This document shows positions 17,277 to 31,412 of a stretch of DNA of 64,000 nucleotides, piece after piece. Origin of the DNA: Chthonomonas sp. Lineage in GTDB: Bacteria; Armatimonadota; Fimbriimonadia; Fimbriimonadales; Fimbriimonadaceae. Where the stretch lies: contig JAEURR010000008.1 in NCBI GenBank assembly GCA_016788115.1, forward strand, positions 1-64,000, given 5' to 3'. A program made the position numbers and the translations under genes. Under the pieces are notes generated by a model that saw only the letters and a program-made list of their open reading frames with translations, did no database searches and had not been told where the DNA came from. How positions within the stretch are numbered: position 1 is the first letter of the stretch; the number at the start of each line of letters is the position of its first letter.

Positions 17277-18386
17277 CTACCTGTCAGCGAGTTGGTCGAC
17301 AAACTGGGCAAAGTACTTGCGGCTGTCCCAGGGGCCAGGCGCGGCTTCGGGGTGGTACTGGATGCTGCTGGCGCGCAGCTCAGGCACCCGGATCCCTTCA
17401 ACCGTCTCGTCGTTCAAGTTGATCTGGGTGATCTCGCCTCCGGTCCCGTGCAGCGAGTCCGCGTGGACCGCATAGCCGTGGTTCTGCGACGTGATTGTCA
17501 CGGTCCCATCAAGCAAGTCCTTTACGGGATGGTTGCTCCCACGGTGACCGAACTTGAGCTTGTAGGTCCTGCCGCCGATGGCATGGCATAGCAGCTGATT
17601 GCCGAGACAAATCCCGAAGATCGGGCGCTTGCCAAGGAGCTCTCTGACGGTTTCAACGACGGGCTGTAGCCGAGCAGGGTCTCCGGGGCCGGGGCTCAGC
17701 AGAATCCCATCCGGGTTCCACTCTAAGACTTCTTCAGCCGAGGTGGTAGCGGGTACGACCAAGCAACGCACTCCTAGCGCAGCGAAACGCCGGAGGATGT
17801 TGTACTTGAGCCCGCAGTCGACCACAACGATCTTATGCTTGAACGACTCTTTCTCGTGCCAGGCATCGAGGTTGTCCCGGCCCGAGTAGCCCCAAGCGTA
17901 GGGTCGCTTCGTCGTCACCGACATCACGAAGTCGGTCTCGTCGTAAGACTTCGAGGACCGCAGCGTCTCCAGTGCCTCGCGCGGATCGCCCGTGGTGATG
18001 CAACCCATCGTCGCGCCGCCGTGACGGATCCGCTTGGTGATCACGCGGGTATCCAAGCCCTGAATTCCAACCAGCCCTTGCTCTTCCATGTGAGCGTGGA
18101 GCGTCTTGGTGCTTCGCCAGTTACTCGGATACTCGCACGCTTCGCGGACCACCAGGCCCGAGGGTTGGATGCGCGCGGATTCTACGTCGTCGTCGTTGAT
18201 GCCGTAGTTCCCGATGAGCGGGTAGGTGAGCAAGACGATCTGCCCGGCATAGCTGGGGTCGGTCAGGATCTCCTGATAACCGGTCATACCGGTGTTGAAC
18301 ACGACTTCGCCGGTCGTCACGCCCTGTGCGCCAAGGCGGGTGCCTTGGTAAACGGTCCCATCGCTCAACACGAGACTTGCGGTCAA
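17277..18386 (-). CDS. carA: Carbamoyl phosphate synthase small subunit
   Basis: 369 residues, normal for CarA. The N-terminal domain holds VVFNTGMTGYQEILTDPSY, and the C-terminal glutamine amidotransferase has the nucleophile in GICLGNQLLCHAIGG and the His-Glu pair in QYHPEAAPGP. It supplies ammonia from glutamine for carbamoyl phosphate in pyrimidine and arginine synthesis. The start is TTG 18386, the only one that fits the conserved N-terminus. The large subunit gene carB is not adjacent. Confidence 0.93.
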   Translation of the reverse strand: MTASLVLSDGTVYQGTRLGAQGVTTGEVVFNTGMTGYQEILTDPSYAGQIVLLTYPLIGNYGINDDDVESARIQPSGLVVREACEYPSNWRSTKTLHAHMEEQGLVGIQGLDTRVITKRIRHGGATMGCITTGDPREALETLRSSKSYDETDFVMSVTTKRPYAWGYSGRDNLDAWHEKESFKHKIVVVDCGLKYNILRRFAALGVRCLVVPATTSAEEVLEWNPDGILLSPGPGDPARLQPVVETVRELLGKRPIFGICLGNQLLCHAIGGRTYKLKFGHRGSNHPVKDLLDGTVTITSQNHGYAVHADSLHGTGGEITQINLNDETVEGIRVPELRASSIQYHPEAAPGPWDSRKYFAQFVDQLADR

Positions 18387-18493
18387 AGAGGTGATCCTGG
18401 TGGGGGCTCAGCCCTCGCTAAAGATACCAGCCTGCCCATCGGAATGTCTTCGGCTCGCCGGGTTCTGATGTACAGTGAAAGCCAGGGAAATTT

Positions 18494-20350
18494 ATGAGCC
18501 GTTTCGTGCGTTCGTCTTTGCTTTTTGCGTTTGGATTGGGTTCGATGAGTCTTCTTGCGGTGCCGGTGTCGGCAACCCCGAGCGAGGAGTACATGGAGAA
18601 GGAGCTTGGGTCGGTTGATCCACCGATGCCGCAAGCATTCCCAACATTCTCGAATGCCCATCGCCAGTTCAATGGGCCTTTCGTGATCCGACAGGTCAAC
18701 GTCAACAGTTCCGGCCTCAACATCGTGAACGACGCGGCCAACGAACCCTCCATCACGGTGAACCCAGCCAATCCGAACCAAATTGTGATCGGCTGGCGGC
18801 AGTTTGACAACAAGACCAGCAATTTTCGCCAAGCGGGATACGGGTTTTCGGCGGACGGCGGGGTGACGTGGACCGCCTCGAAGCTAACTCCTGGCCTGTT
18901 CCGGAGCGATCCGGTGCTCGCGGCGAGCTCGACGGGGATCATCCACTACAACAGCCTCCAGAACACCTTCTATTCCGACCAGTTTCTCTCTAGCACCGGT
19001 GGGTCTACTTGGGGCAGTGCGAACTTCGCGACGGGCGGCGACAAGCAGTGGATGGTGGTCGATCCGGCGAATCCATCTGCGGTGTATCAAGCCTGGAGCC
19101 GGGCGGGGAACAACTATAGTGGGCGGCAGTTTAGCCGGAGCCTGAATGGCGGCATCACCTGGGCCGATCCGGTCAACATTCCCAGTCAGCCGTACTGGGG
19201 GACCCTGGACACCGACGCCTTGGGTCGGGTCTACCTCGGTGGCTCTGACGGTGGCAGCACCATGATCTTGGCTCGCTCGTCCAACGCCTCGAACTCGGGG
19301 CAGACGCCGACTTTCGCGCTTGTGACGAATCCGAACATGGGCGGGCAGATCGACGCCTTCGCGACGGTGAATCCGGGCGGGTTGAGCGGTCAGATGTCCG
19401 TTTGCGTAGACAAGAGCAATGGATCGACTCGGAACAACGTCTACATGCTCTCGACTCTGAACACGGGCACGTCCAATTCCCTCGATGTCATGTTCGTGCG
19501 AAGCCAAGATGGGGGTTCGACTTGGAGCACCGCGAAGAGGGTCAACGATGATCCGACGGGGACGGGTCGGCAACAGTGGTTTGGCGCACTCGCTTGCGCG
19601 CCCAACGGTCGGCTCGATGCAGTGTGGCTCGACACGCGAAATGATCCAACTTCGAACATCCGCTCCGCGCTCTATCGGTCGTACTCCCTCGACGGAGGTC
19701 TGACGTGGAGCGCGAACGAGAAGGTCACCGAAACGTTTGATCCGCGGGTGGGATATCCCAACCAAAACAAGATTGGAGACTACTTGGGGGTGGTGAGCAC
19801 GGCCACAGGAGCTCACGTCGCGTTCCCGGGAACCTTTAACAACGAGCAGGACGTGTACTACGTTTTCCTTGACGCACCCCCGATTCCGGTCACGGGCACG
19901 GTGAGCTACGGCGCATACACACCGGACCTGGCCAGTCGGACCCTCCAACTGCAACTGCGACGCAACTCGGACAATTCGGTGCTGCAATCGCAGACCGTGA
20001 CGGCGACCGCAGCGGGCACCTTCGTCGCTACGCTTGACCCTTCACTCGTTCATGCAAATCCTGGTGTCCACTGGTGGGTCAAGGTGGATCACTGGCTTGC
20101 AGACTCGGTGATCTCCGCGAGCCTGCCGCTGACTGGTGTGAGCGGTTTGAGTTTCACGTTGCGAACCGGCGATTGCAACGGCGACAACGTCGTGAATCTG
20201 TTCGACTACTTCGTGCTGAGCAATGCGTACGATTCGGACTTGGGAGATCCCGCCTACCTCGCGGGCGCTGATCTCAATGACGACAACACGGTCAACTTCT
20301 TCGATTACCTGGCTCTGTCCGACTTTTATGAGCAAGCGGGCGAGGAGTAA
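18494..20350 (+). CDS. Secreted BNR/Asp-box repeat protein with dockerin-like tail
   Basis: 618 residues with a signal peptide ending about residue 27. At least five Asp-box motifs are visible (SADGGVTW, STGGSTW, SLNGGITW, SQDGGSTW, SLDGGLTW), which mark a sialidase-like beta-propeller. The residues needed for sialidase catalysis cannot be confirmed, so the enzyme call stops at the fold. The tail has a beta-sandwich (VDHWLADSV) and two EF-hand-like loops followed by NLFDYFVL and NFFDYLAL. The AGGGAAATTT site precedes the ATG. Confidence 0.85.
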   Translation: MSRFVRSSLLFAFGLGSMSLLAVPVSATPSEEYMEKELGSVDPPMPQAFPTFSNAHRQFNGPFVIRQVNVNSSGLNIVNDAANEPSITVNPANPNQIVIGWRQFDNKTSNFRQAGYGFSADGGVTWTASKLTPGLFRSDPVLAASSTGIIHYNSLQNTFYSDQFLSSTGGSTWGSANFATGGDKQWMVVDPANPSAVYQAWSRAGNNYSGRQFSRSLNGGITWADPVNIPSQPYWGTLDTDALGRVYLGGSDGGSTMILARSSNASNSGQTPTFALVTNPNMGGQIDAFATVNPGGLSGQMSVCVDKSNGSTRNNVYMLSTLNTGTSNSLDVMFVRSQDGGSTWSTAKRVNDDPTGTGRQQWFGALACAPNGRLDAVWLDTRNDPTSNIRSALYRSYSLDGGLTWSANEKVTETFDPRVGYPNQNKIGDYLGVVSTATGAHVAFPGTFNNEQDVYYVFLDAPPIPVTGTVSYGAYTPDLASRTLQLQLRRNSDNSVLQSQTVTATAAGTFVATLDPSLVHANPGVHWWVKVDHWLADSVISASLPLTGVSGLSFTLRTGDCNGDNVVNLFDYFVLSNAYDSDLGDPAYLAGADLNDDNTVNFFDYLALSDFYEQAGEE

Positions 20351-20379
20351 GAGCCTGCCGCAGGTAAATTAGCCCCGGC

Positions 20380-21876
20380 ATGAGCGAGTTTGATTCGATT
20401 CTGATCGGCAAGGGTGAGACCGAGGCGCGGCTGCTGGCGAAGTTTGGCAACCGGCATGGCCTCATCGCGGGCGCAACTGGAACGGGAAAGACCGTCACGT
20501 TGCAGAGGATCGCCGAGGGGTTTGCGCGCATGGGCGTGCCCGTGTTCCTCGCCGATGTGAAGGGCGATCTGAGCGGCATGTCCATGATTGGCGGCGGCAA
20601 GGAAGTCTTCGAGAAGCGCGCTGCCGACCTTGGGCTGACCAATTGGACTCACGAAGCCAATCCGACCATTTTCTGGGACCTTTTCGGTCAGCAGGGCCAC
20701 CCAATCCGCGCGACCATCAGCGAGCTCGGTCCTGTCTTGCTCAGCCGATTGTTGGACCTGAACGATGTCCAAGAAGGCGTCCTCAATATCGCTTTCAAGG
20801 TCGCAGACGACAACGGCCTCTTGCTCTTGGATCTCAAAGACTTGCGGTCGATGCTGGCTTACATCACCGAGAATGCCGCTGAGTTGACGGCAAATTACGG
20901 CAACGTGAGCGGCGCGACGGTTGGGGCTATCCAGCGACAGCTCTTAGTGTTGGAGCAGCAGGGGGCCGAGCACTTCTTCGGCGAACCGGCATTGGATTTC
21001 AGCGATTTCATGCGCACGACCATCGATGGTCGGGGGCTGGTCAACATCCTTGCCGCCGACATTCTCATGCGCAGCCCGCGACTCTACGCGACCTTTTTGC
21101 TGTGGATGCTCAGCGAGCTCTTCGAGAACCTGCCCGAAGTGGGTGATGCCCCAAAGCCCAAACTGGCCTTCTTCTTCGACGAGGCTCACTTGCTCTTCAA
21201 CGATGCTCCTCCAGCGCTCCTGGAGAAGATCGAGCAAGTCGTGCGGCTCATCCGATCGAAAGGGGTCGGTGTCTACTTCATCACGCAAAACCCGATTGAC
21301 ATCCCAGACACGGTGCTTGGGCAGCTCGGCAACCGGGTGCAGCACGCTTTGCGAGCCTTCACGCCACGGGATCAGAAGGCGGTTCGATCCGCAGCGGAGA
21401 CCTTCCGACCAAATCCAAATTTTTCGACGGAAGAGGTCATTACTCAGCTTGCGGTCGGCGAAGCGCTCGTCTCGACACTAGACGAGAAGGGTACGCCCAA
21501 CATCGTGGATCGGGTGTTGATTGCGCCTCCAGTGAGCAGGATTGGTCCGGCCACTCCAGACGAGCGAACGACCGTGATCGGTCAGAGTCCAGTGCGAGGC
21601 AAGTACGACACCGCGGTGGACCGGGAGTCCGCTTATGAAGTGCTCCACGCTCGGGCGGTGCAGGCCACCCAGGAGCAAGAGCGCATGGAGGCGGAGCAGG
21701 CTCAACAGAAAGCGGAGGCGCGTGAAGAGCGGGCTCCCGCTCGGCGCAGCGACTCGGTGTTTGAGTCGATGGCTAAGAGCGTAGCGCGGGCCGCAGGGTC
21801 ACAGTTGGGTCGAAACTTGGTGCGCGGAATCTTGGGCGGATTGCTCGGTGGGAGCACCTCGCGCCGCCGACGTTAA
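20380..21876 (+). CDS. YjgR/DUF853-type HerA-FtsK-like ATPase
   Basis: 498 residues. A Walker A motif GATGTGKT spans residues 31-38 and a Walker B is in [32 protein letters not shown] gives the conserved sensor region. This order and length match the YjgR family of HerA-like ATPases, whose role in bacteria is not settled. The C-terminus has a Gln/Glu/Arg-rich coil and a Gly-rich, very basic end (RRRR). It begins 29 bases after the preceding gene on the same strand and is followed by the rpoC leader. Confidence 0.8.
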   Translation: MSEFDSILIGKGETEARLLAKFGNRHGLIAGATGTGKTVTLQRIAEGFARMGVPVFLADVKGDLSGMSMIGGGKEVFEKRAADLGLTNWTHEANPTIFWDLFGQQGHPIRATISELGPVLLSRLLDLNDVQEGVLNIAFKVADDNGLLLLDLKDLRSMLAYITENAAELTANYGNVSGATVGAIQRQLLVLEQQGAEHFFGEPALDFSDFMRTTIDGRGLVNILAADILMRSPRLYATFLLWMLSELFENLPEVGDAPKPKLAFFFDEAHLLFNDAPPALLEKIEQVVRLIRSKGVGVYFITQNPIDIPDTVLGQLGNRVQHALRAFTPRDQKAVRSAAETFRPNPNFSTEEVITQLAVGEALVSTLDEKGTPNIVDRVLIAPPVSRIGPATPDERTTVIGQSPVRGKYDTAVDRESAYEVLHARAVQATQEQERMEAEQAQQKAEAREERAPARRSDSVFESMAKSVARAAGSQLGRNLVRGILGGLLGGSTSRRRR

Positions 21877-21925
21877 CTCGTTAAAAAACGGTTCCTGAAT
21901 GTGGCGACACAGCAGGTGTCGCAGG

Positions 21926-21931
21926 TATAAT
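21926..21931 (+). promoter_or_regulatory. -10 element in the rpoC leader
   Basis: A TATAAT lies 79 bases before the rpoC ATG, directly after a hairpin (GCGACAC and GTGTCGC, 21904-21922) that may end the previous transcript. No clear -35 is seen. Confidence 0.4.
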
Positions 21932-22010
21932 TATAAGTTCGGACGAAACCACCCCACCCCCTAGCATGGTGTCTCGGGGCAGTTCTTGTGTCCGTGAACC
22001 TAATAATTCT

Positions 22011-26738
<4,728 letters not shown>

Positions 26739-26758
26739 GCTCGATTCGAAGAAGAGTG

Positions 26759-26799
26759 CACCCCTCGTTCGCTAGTCGGACGCGGGGTGTCTTCGTTTT
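26759..26799 (+). terminator. Intrinsic terminator after rpoC
   Basis: CACCCC (26759-26764) pairs with GGGGTG (26784-26789), with a further imperfect inner stem, and is followed by CTTCGTTTT. It separates rpoC from the ppGpp synthetase gene. Confidence 0.7.
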
Positions 26800-26854
26800 C
26801 AGAGTCGGTCTGCGGACCTAGAAACCGATATACTAGTGGTTTCCAACCACTGCG

Positions 26855-29080
26855 ATGATGGCGCTCTACGACATCCCTCATACATGGGAAGAACCGGAGG
26901 GGCTGGTCGAACTCCTGAACATGATTCGGGACAGCCACCCTCAGGCCAACTTGCGCAAAATCCGGTACGCGTACTACGTAGCGGAAGAGGCCCATCAAGG
27001 GCAGATGCGGCAATCCGGCGACGCGTACATCACTCACCCCTTGGCCGTGGCGCATAACATCGCAGAGCTGCGCATGGACGACGACACCATCTGCGCAGCT
27101 CTGCTTCACGATGTTCTGGAGGACACTGACGTTACGCCCCAGTTCCTTGAGGAGAAATTCGGTCCCGACGTCGTGGCACTTGTCGAAGGGGTCACCAAGC
27201 TAAAATTCCGTGCCCAGGACGCGCTCACCGAGCGCCAGCGATTGGCTGCCAAGAGCGAGCAGGCCGCAGAGACGCTCCGAAAAATGCTGCTCGCCATGGC
27301 CGCGGACGTGCGGGTCATGGTCATCAAACTTTCGGACCGGCTGCATAACATGCGCACGCTTGATGACATGCCCGATGACAAGCGGTTGCGCATTGCTCGT
27401 GAGACCATCGACATCTACGCTCCGTTGGCTGCTCGGCTCGGAATCTGGCAGATCAAGTGGCAACTCGAAGATCTGTGCTTCAAGCACCTCCATCCGAAGG
27501 AGTACCGCGAGATCCTCGACCTCGTCGCCAAGAAACGAGACGTTCGCGAGTCCGAGCTGCAGCATGCGATTGTTGCGCTGAAGGAGCAGCTGGAGTTGCG
27601 CGGCGTGAAAGGTGCGGAGGTTTACGGGCGGCCAAAGCACCTGTACAGCATCTTCAACAAGATTCGGCTCCACGGGTTTGCATTCGAGGAGATTCTTGAC
27701 CTCCTCGCCTTGCGCGTGGTGGTCCAGACCTCGCCCGAGTGCTACTTGACGCTTGGGATCGTGCACGACCTTTGGATGCCGATACCGCAGTACTTCGGCG
27801 ATTACATCGCGAAGCCGAAACCAAACGGCTATCGCAGCCTGCACACAAAGGTGGTGGGGCCGCATGGAGATCCGCTCGAGGTCCAGATTCGCACTCAGGA
27901 GATGCACCAGATCGCCGAGTTTGGCGTGGCGGCGCACTGGGCATACAAGGAGGGGACCGCAGTTTCTCCGGGCGGTGCGATCAATACTCTCCGCAAACAG
28001 CTCTTCGACTGGTCCTCGGACCACCGCACCTCGAGTGACTTCCTTCGATCGCTCACCAGCGACCTCTTCAGCGAGCAAGTCTTTGTGTTCACGCCGAAGG
28101 GCGATGTCATTGACTTGCCGAGTGGATCGACTCCGGTCGATTTCGCCTTTCGCGTCCACACAAACCTTGGTCTGACCCTGGTGGGAGCGAAGGTCAATGG
28201 TCAGATTGTCCAGCTGAGTAGGGCACTTGAAAACGGCGACGTCGTAGAACTGATCACTCGATCGAATGCGCAGCCCAGTCTCGACTGGCTTGAGTTCACC
28301 AAGAGCGCCCACGCGCGAAGCAAACTCCGCCTGTACTTCCGCAAGCGCAACAAGACGGAGAATGCGGCTCGGGGGAAAGAAGCGCTTGAACGCGAGCTCA
28401 AATTCCACGGATTGGATCCGAAGGACTACATCGGAGAAGAGAAGCTCGAACGCATTTTGCCTGATGTTCGCGACTGCGAGACGGCGCAAGATCTTCTGGC
28501 ACGGGTGGGCGAGGGGCAGTTTAGCGCCGCATCCATCGTCACGAAGCTTCGCGGGATTGTTCCGCAGCAGATGGGCTCGGACGTGCTCCATGCAACCAAT
28601 CGAACCCGTGAGAGCAACGTCATGCAGGTCGGGGGCGGCGTCGACAACGTCATGTACCGCCGGGGGAAGTGCTGCGACCCACTGCCGGGCGAGGACGCCG
28701 TTGGATACGTTACGAGGGGCAGGGGCATCATCATCCACCGGAACCTGTGTCCCAATGCGCTTGCCCTCGAACAAACAGATGGGGCGCGCCTGCAACCGCT
28801 GAACTGGCCGCCTGACGGCAATTACTACTCCGCGCACCTGAAGGTGATCTGCGTGAATCGTCAGGGGCTGCTCATGGACATTACGACCATCTTCGGCGAG
28901 GCAAAGATCAACGTCGTCGCGGCGAAGGTCCAAACGCTCCCGAATCAAACCGCCGAGATCGATGTGACGATCGACGTCACGGACATCATGCACCTGACAT
29001 GGGTGATGAACAAGATCAGCAACTTCTCCGACGTGATCAGCATCCTCAGGATCTTTGGCAGGGGCACAGCGAAGAGTTGA
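26855..29080 (+). CDS. RelA/SpoT homologue, (p)ppGpp synthetase/hydrolase
   Basis: 741 residues with the full Rel order: HD hydrolase domain (ITHPLAVAHN and LLHDVLEDT), synthetase domain (YSIFNKIRLHG, DLLALRVVV, KPNGYRSLHTKV, EVQIRTQEMHQIAEFGVAAHWAYKEG), TGS domain near residue 410 (VFVFTPKGDVIDLPSGSTPVDFAF), and a C-terminal ACT domain. The intact HD site suggests a bifunctional enzyme that makes and breaks (p)ppGpp in the stringent response. Two adjacent ATGs are possible starts. The stop overlaps the next gene's start as TTGA. Confidence 0.93.
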   Translation: MMALYDIPHTWEEPEGLVELLNMIRDSHPQANLRKIRYAYYVAEEAHQGQMRQSGDAYITHPLAVAHNIAELRMDDDTICAALLHDVLEDTDVTPQFLEEKFGPDVVALVEGVTKLKFRAQDALTERQRLAAKSEQAAETLRKMLLAMAADVRVMVIKLSDRLHNMRTLDDMPDDKRLRIARETIDIYAPLAARLGIWQIKWQLEDLCFKHLHPKEYREILDLVAKKRDVRESELQHAIVALKEQLELRGVKGAEVYGRPKHLYSIFNKIRLHGFAFEEILDLLALRVVVQTSPECYLTLGIVHDLWMPIPQYFGDYIAKPKPNGYRSLHTKVVGPHGDPLEVQIRTQEMHQIAEFGVAAHWAYKEGTAVSPGGAINTLRKQLFDWSSDHRTSSDFLRSLTSDLFSEQVFVFTPKGDVIDLPSGSTPVDFAFRVHTNLGLTLVGAKVNGQIVQLSRALENGDVVELITRSNAQPSLDWLEFTKSAHARSKLRLYFRKRNKTENAARGKEALERELKFHGLDPKDYIGEEKLERILPDVRDCETAQDLLARVGEGQFSAASIVTKLRGIVPQQMGSDVLHATNRTRESNVMQVGGGVDNVMYRRGKCCDPLPGEDAVGYVTRGRGIIIHRNLCPNALALEQTDGARLQPLNWPPDGNYYSAHLKVICVNRQGLLMDITTIFGEAKINVVAAKVQTLPNQTAEIDVTIDVTDIMHLTWVMNKISNFSDVISILRIFGRGTAKS

Positions 29081-29538
29081 GAGCGGTCGTCCAGAGGGTA
29101 AGTCGCGCACATGTTGCGGTCGGTGGTGAGGTGGTCGGTGACATCGGAGCGGGGCTAGTGGTTTTCGTTTGCACGCACCGAGACGACACCGAATCCGAGG
29201 CAATCAAGCTTGCTGATAAGGTGATTGGCCTACGCATCTTCAATGATGAAGCGGGCAAGTTGAATCTCGCCCTGGCCGACGCGACCGCGGAGGAAGTGCT
29301 CGTCATCTCCAACTTCACTCTTTACGGCGACACCCGCAAGAGCCGTAGGCCTAGTTTCACAGAATCGGCTGGGGCGGAGCTCGGAGAAGCTCTTTACGAT
29401 CGCTTCTGCCACGAATGTGCGGTGCGCGGGGCGCGCGTGAGCCGGGGGCAGTTTGGTGCAATGATGCATGTTGTGGTCGAGAATGATGGACCAGTGACGC
29501 TGATCGTCGAGGTTCCGCCAGCGAGCATGTCAAACTAG
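29077..29538 (+). CDS. dtd: D-aminoacyl-tRNA deacylase
   Basis: 153 residues. The start is TTG 29077, overlapping the stop of the preceding gene, because the family N-terminus RAVVQRVSRAHV begins there; a longer frame upstream lies within the ppGpp synthetase gene. The conserved SNFTLYGDT and DGPVTL motifs of Dtd are present. The enzyme removes D-amino acids (and glycine from tRNA-Ala) from tRNA as a proofreading step. The pairing of a Rel protein and Dtd is common in bacteria. Confidence 0.93.
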   Translation: MRAVVQRVSRAHVAVGGEVVGDIGAGLVVFVCTHRDDTESEAIKLADKVIGLRIFNDEAGKLNLALADATAEEVLVISNFTLYGDTRKSRRPSFTESAGAELGEALYDRFCHECAVRGARVSRGQFGAMMHVVVENDGPVTLIVEVPPASMSN

Positions 29539-29542
29539 ACCC

Positions 29543-30289
29543 ATGGCGGCGAAGCGAGTCTTAGTTACGGGTGGTTCACGCGGCATCGGTCGAGCAATTT
29601 CTCGACGGATGGCCCTGAACGGTTGGCAGGTCGCGATCCACTATGTCCAGGATCGGGCCGAGGCCGAGGGCTGTCACGAGGAATTGGGCAGCGCCTCCAT
29701 CGGTGTATTTCAGGCGGACCTGGCTCAGCCCGACGCAGCGGCGAACCTCTTCCGGGCCGTGCGGAGTCTCGGCTCGCTCGACGCAGTTGTGAACAATGCG
29801 GGCGTCTACATGCCAATGAATTTCCTTAAGGCCTCGGATGCCGAGCTGGAAGCGACCTTGCGCAAGACTTTCGCCGTGAATTTTGAGACTCCGGTTCGGC
29901 TGGCGAAGCAGGCCGCGAACCTCTTCGAGTCGCAAGGCCGAGGCGGCAAGATCCTGAACATTTGCAGTCGCGTTGGCTTCAAAGGCGAGTCGGGCGCGTC
30001 GCTCTATGCGGCGAGCAAGGCCGCGCTTATCAACCTCACGCGCTCATTGGCGATGGAGCTTGCTCCTGCGCAAATTCAGGTGTTTGGGCTTGCGCCCGGT
30101 TGGGTCGATACTGCGATGGCACGCGAGGGCATGCAGGATCGCCTTCCGACGATTCTGAAAGACATTCCGCTCGGGCGGATGGCCTCGCCTGAAGATTGCG
30201 CGGCGGTCGTTGGATTCTTGCTCAGCGATCAAGCGTCGTACTTGAGTGGCAACGTCATCGACATCAATGGCGCGAGCTATTTCCACTAG
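29543..30289 (+). CDS. Short-chain dehydrogenase/reductase
   Basis: 248 residues of the classical SDR family. The NAD(P) loop is GGSRGIGRAIS at the N-terminus, NNAGVYMP follows, and the catalytic Ser, Tyr and Lys lie in SRVGFKG and LYAASKAALIN. The closest pattern is FabG-like 3-oxoacyl-ACP reductases, but substrate cannot be assigned. It starts five bases after dtd and overlaps the next gene by 23 bases, so the four genes from Rel onward look like one transcript. Confidence 0.88.
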   Translation: MAAKRVLVTGGSRGIGRAISRRMALNGWQVAIHYVQDRAEAEGCHEELGSASIGVFQADLAQPDAAANLFRAVRSLGSLDAVVNNAGVYMPMNFLKASDAELEATLRKTFAVNFETPVRLAKQAANLFESQGRGGKILNICSRVGFKGESGASLYAASKAALINLTRSLAMELAPAQIQVFGLAPGWVDTAMAREGMQDRLPTILKDIPLGRMASPEDCAAVVGFLLSDQASYLSGNVIDINGASYFH

Positions 30290-31412
30290 CCTCGCACTCG
30301 CGCTCATGGCGCTGTGCATCGCGGATTCGCCGATTGTCGATGCGCCGCGGCGCGTCAGTACGCTCAGCGGAGGTACACGCGTTCTCGTTGAGCGGATGCC
30401 TGCTGCGAAATCGTTGTCCGTTCAGATGTTCTGGTCAGCTGATGGTGTTTCCCCGAGCATCGAGCGAGCGGGTTGGCGTCATTTGCTTGAGCATCTGGTG
30501 GCGATCGGGCGCAATGGGCAGCTTGATCACACGCTTGAGATCCGCGGGATGTTCCTGAACGCCGCGACGCTTCGTACAGCCAATCGATTTGAGATTTTGG
30601 GTGCGCCGGAGGACTTAGAGACCGCATTGGCCGCGTGTGCCGAGCTTCTGGCACCGCCCTCCATCACCGCCGATTCCATCGCGGCAGAGCTCAGGACACT
30701 GGCTCAGGAAGACTTGATCACGGAACCTGAACGCGCACCGCTCAGGGCGGCCAACTCCGGAATCGATGTGTTCGGTGATCCTAATGGATTCACCATTGCG
30801 ACGAGCGACTCGTTGGCGGAGTTGCACCGGTGGTTGACCTCTGCTCCGCGCGTCACGATTGCCATCGCGGGCGATGTGGACTTGGACAAGACGCTCGCGA
30901 TGGTCCGACAGGTGCTCAGTCCGTTGCTAGTCCCTGAACCTGCGTCGCCTCCCGCTGCGATCGAGTTCGCATCCACCCCTCGGGCGAATAGCAGGTCGTT
31001 CGTCGCCATGGAACTGCCAGAGTGGGGAAGCGATGCACATGCTGCCCGGCTGGCAATCGCGCTTTTCGTCGCGGATGCGTCTCGGCTGAGAGTCGTCTTT
31101 GACCCTACGGTCGGCACGAGTACGTTGACATTGGTCGGCGCGGACGAGGCTGGAGTCTCCGAGCAGTTAGAGTTCCTTCGGACGGCTGGATTCAATGTGC
31201 CCATTGCCGCGCGTCGGGCAGCGACCAAGTGGCTGGGGGCAGTAGTGGCAAATCCGAGCGCAGCTGCCAGCGTCCGCGGGCAATTGCTGATGCGCTCCCT
31301 GAGGGTCAGACCCGAGAGCTTTCTCGACGCGCTCCAGAAGGTGCCCGACTCGGAGTTGGAGGCGGTGTTCGACACCCTCCTCGTCCAGAAACCCGGGGGT
31401 AAGGTCCGTTGA
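30267..31412 (+). CDS. M16-like peptidase subunit with HxxEH motif
   Basis: About 381 residues. A signal-like hydrophobic N-terminus is followed by a two-domain M16 fold. The zinc motif is present as RHLLEHLVAIG, and a candidate third ligand Glu lies in the helix AAELRTLAQED. It is well diverged from processing peptidases. The ATG at 30267 is preferred over 30246. It ends overlapping the next gene (TTGA), which encodes a relative without the zinc motif. In other bacteria such pairs form a heterodimeric protease; that is inferred here. Confidence 0.65.
   Translation: MARAISTSLALALMALCIADSPIVDAPRRVSTLSGGTRVLVERMPAAKSLSVQMFWSADGVSPSIERAGWRHLLEHLVAIGRNGQLDHTLEIRGMFLNAATLRTANRFEILGAPEDLETALAACAELLAPPSITADSIAAELRTLAQEDLITEPERAPLRAANSGIDVFGDPNGFTIATSDSLAELHRWLTSAPRVTIAIAGDVDLDKTLAMVRQVLSPLLVPEPASPPAAIEFASTPRANSRSFVAMELPEWGSDAHAARLAIALFVADASRLRVVFDPTVGTSTLTLVGADEAGVSEQLEFLRTAGFNVPIAARRAATKWLGAVVANPSAAASVRGQLLMRSLRVRPESFLDALQKVPDSELEAVFDTLLVQKPGGKVR

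Noticed and set aside
27200-29203. A 667-codon minus-strand frame opposite the ppGpp synthetase gene
   Set aside because: It mirrors the third-position bias of the true gene and carries no recognisable domain.
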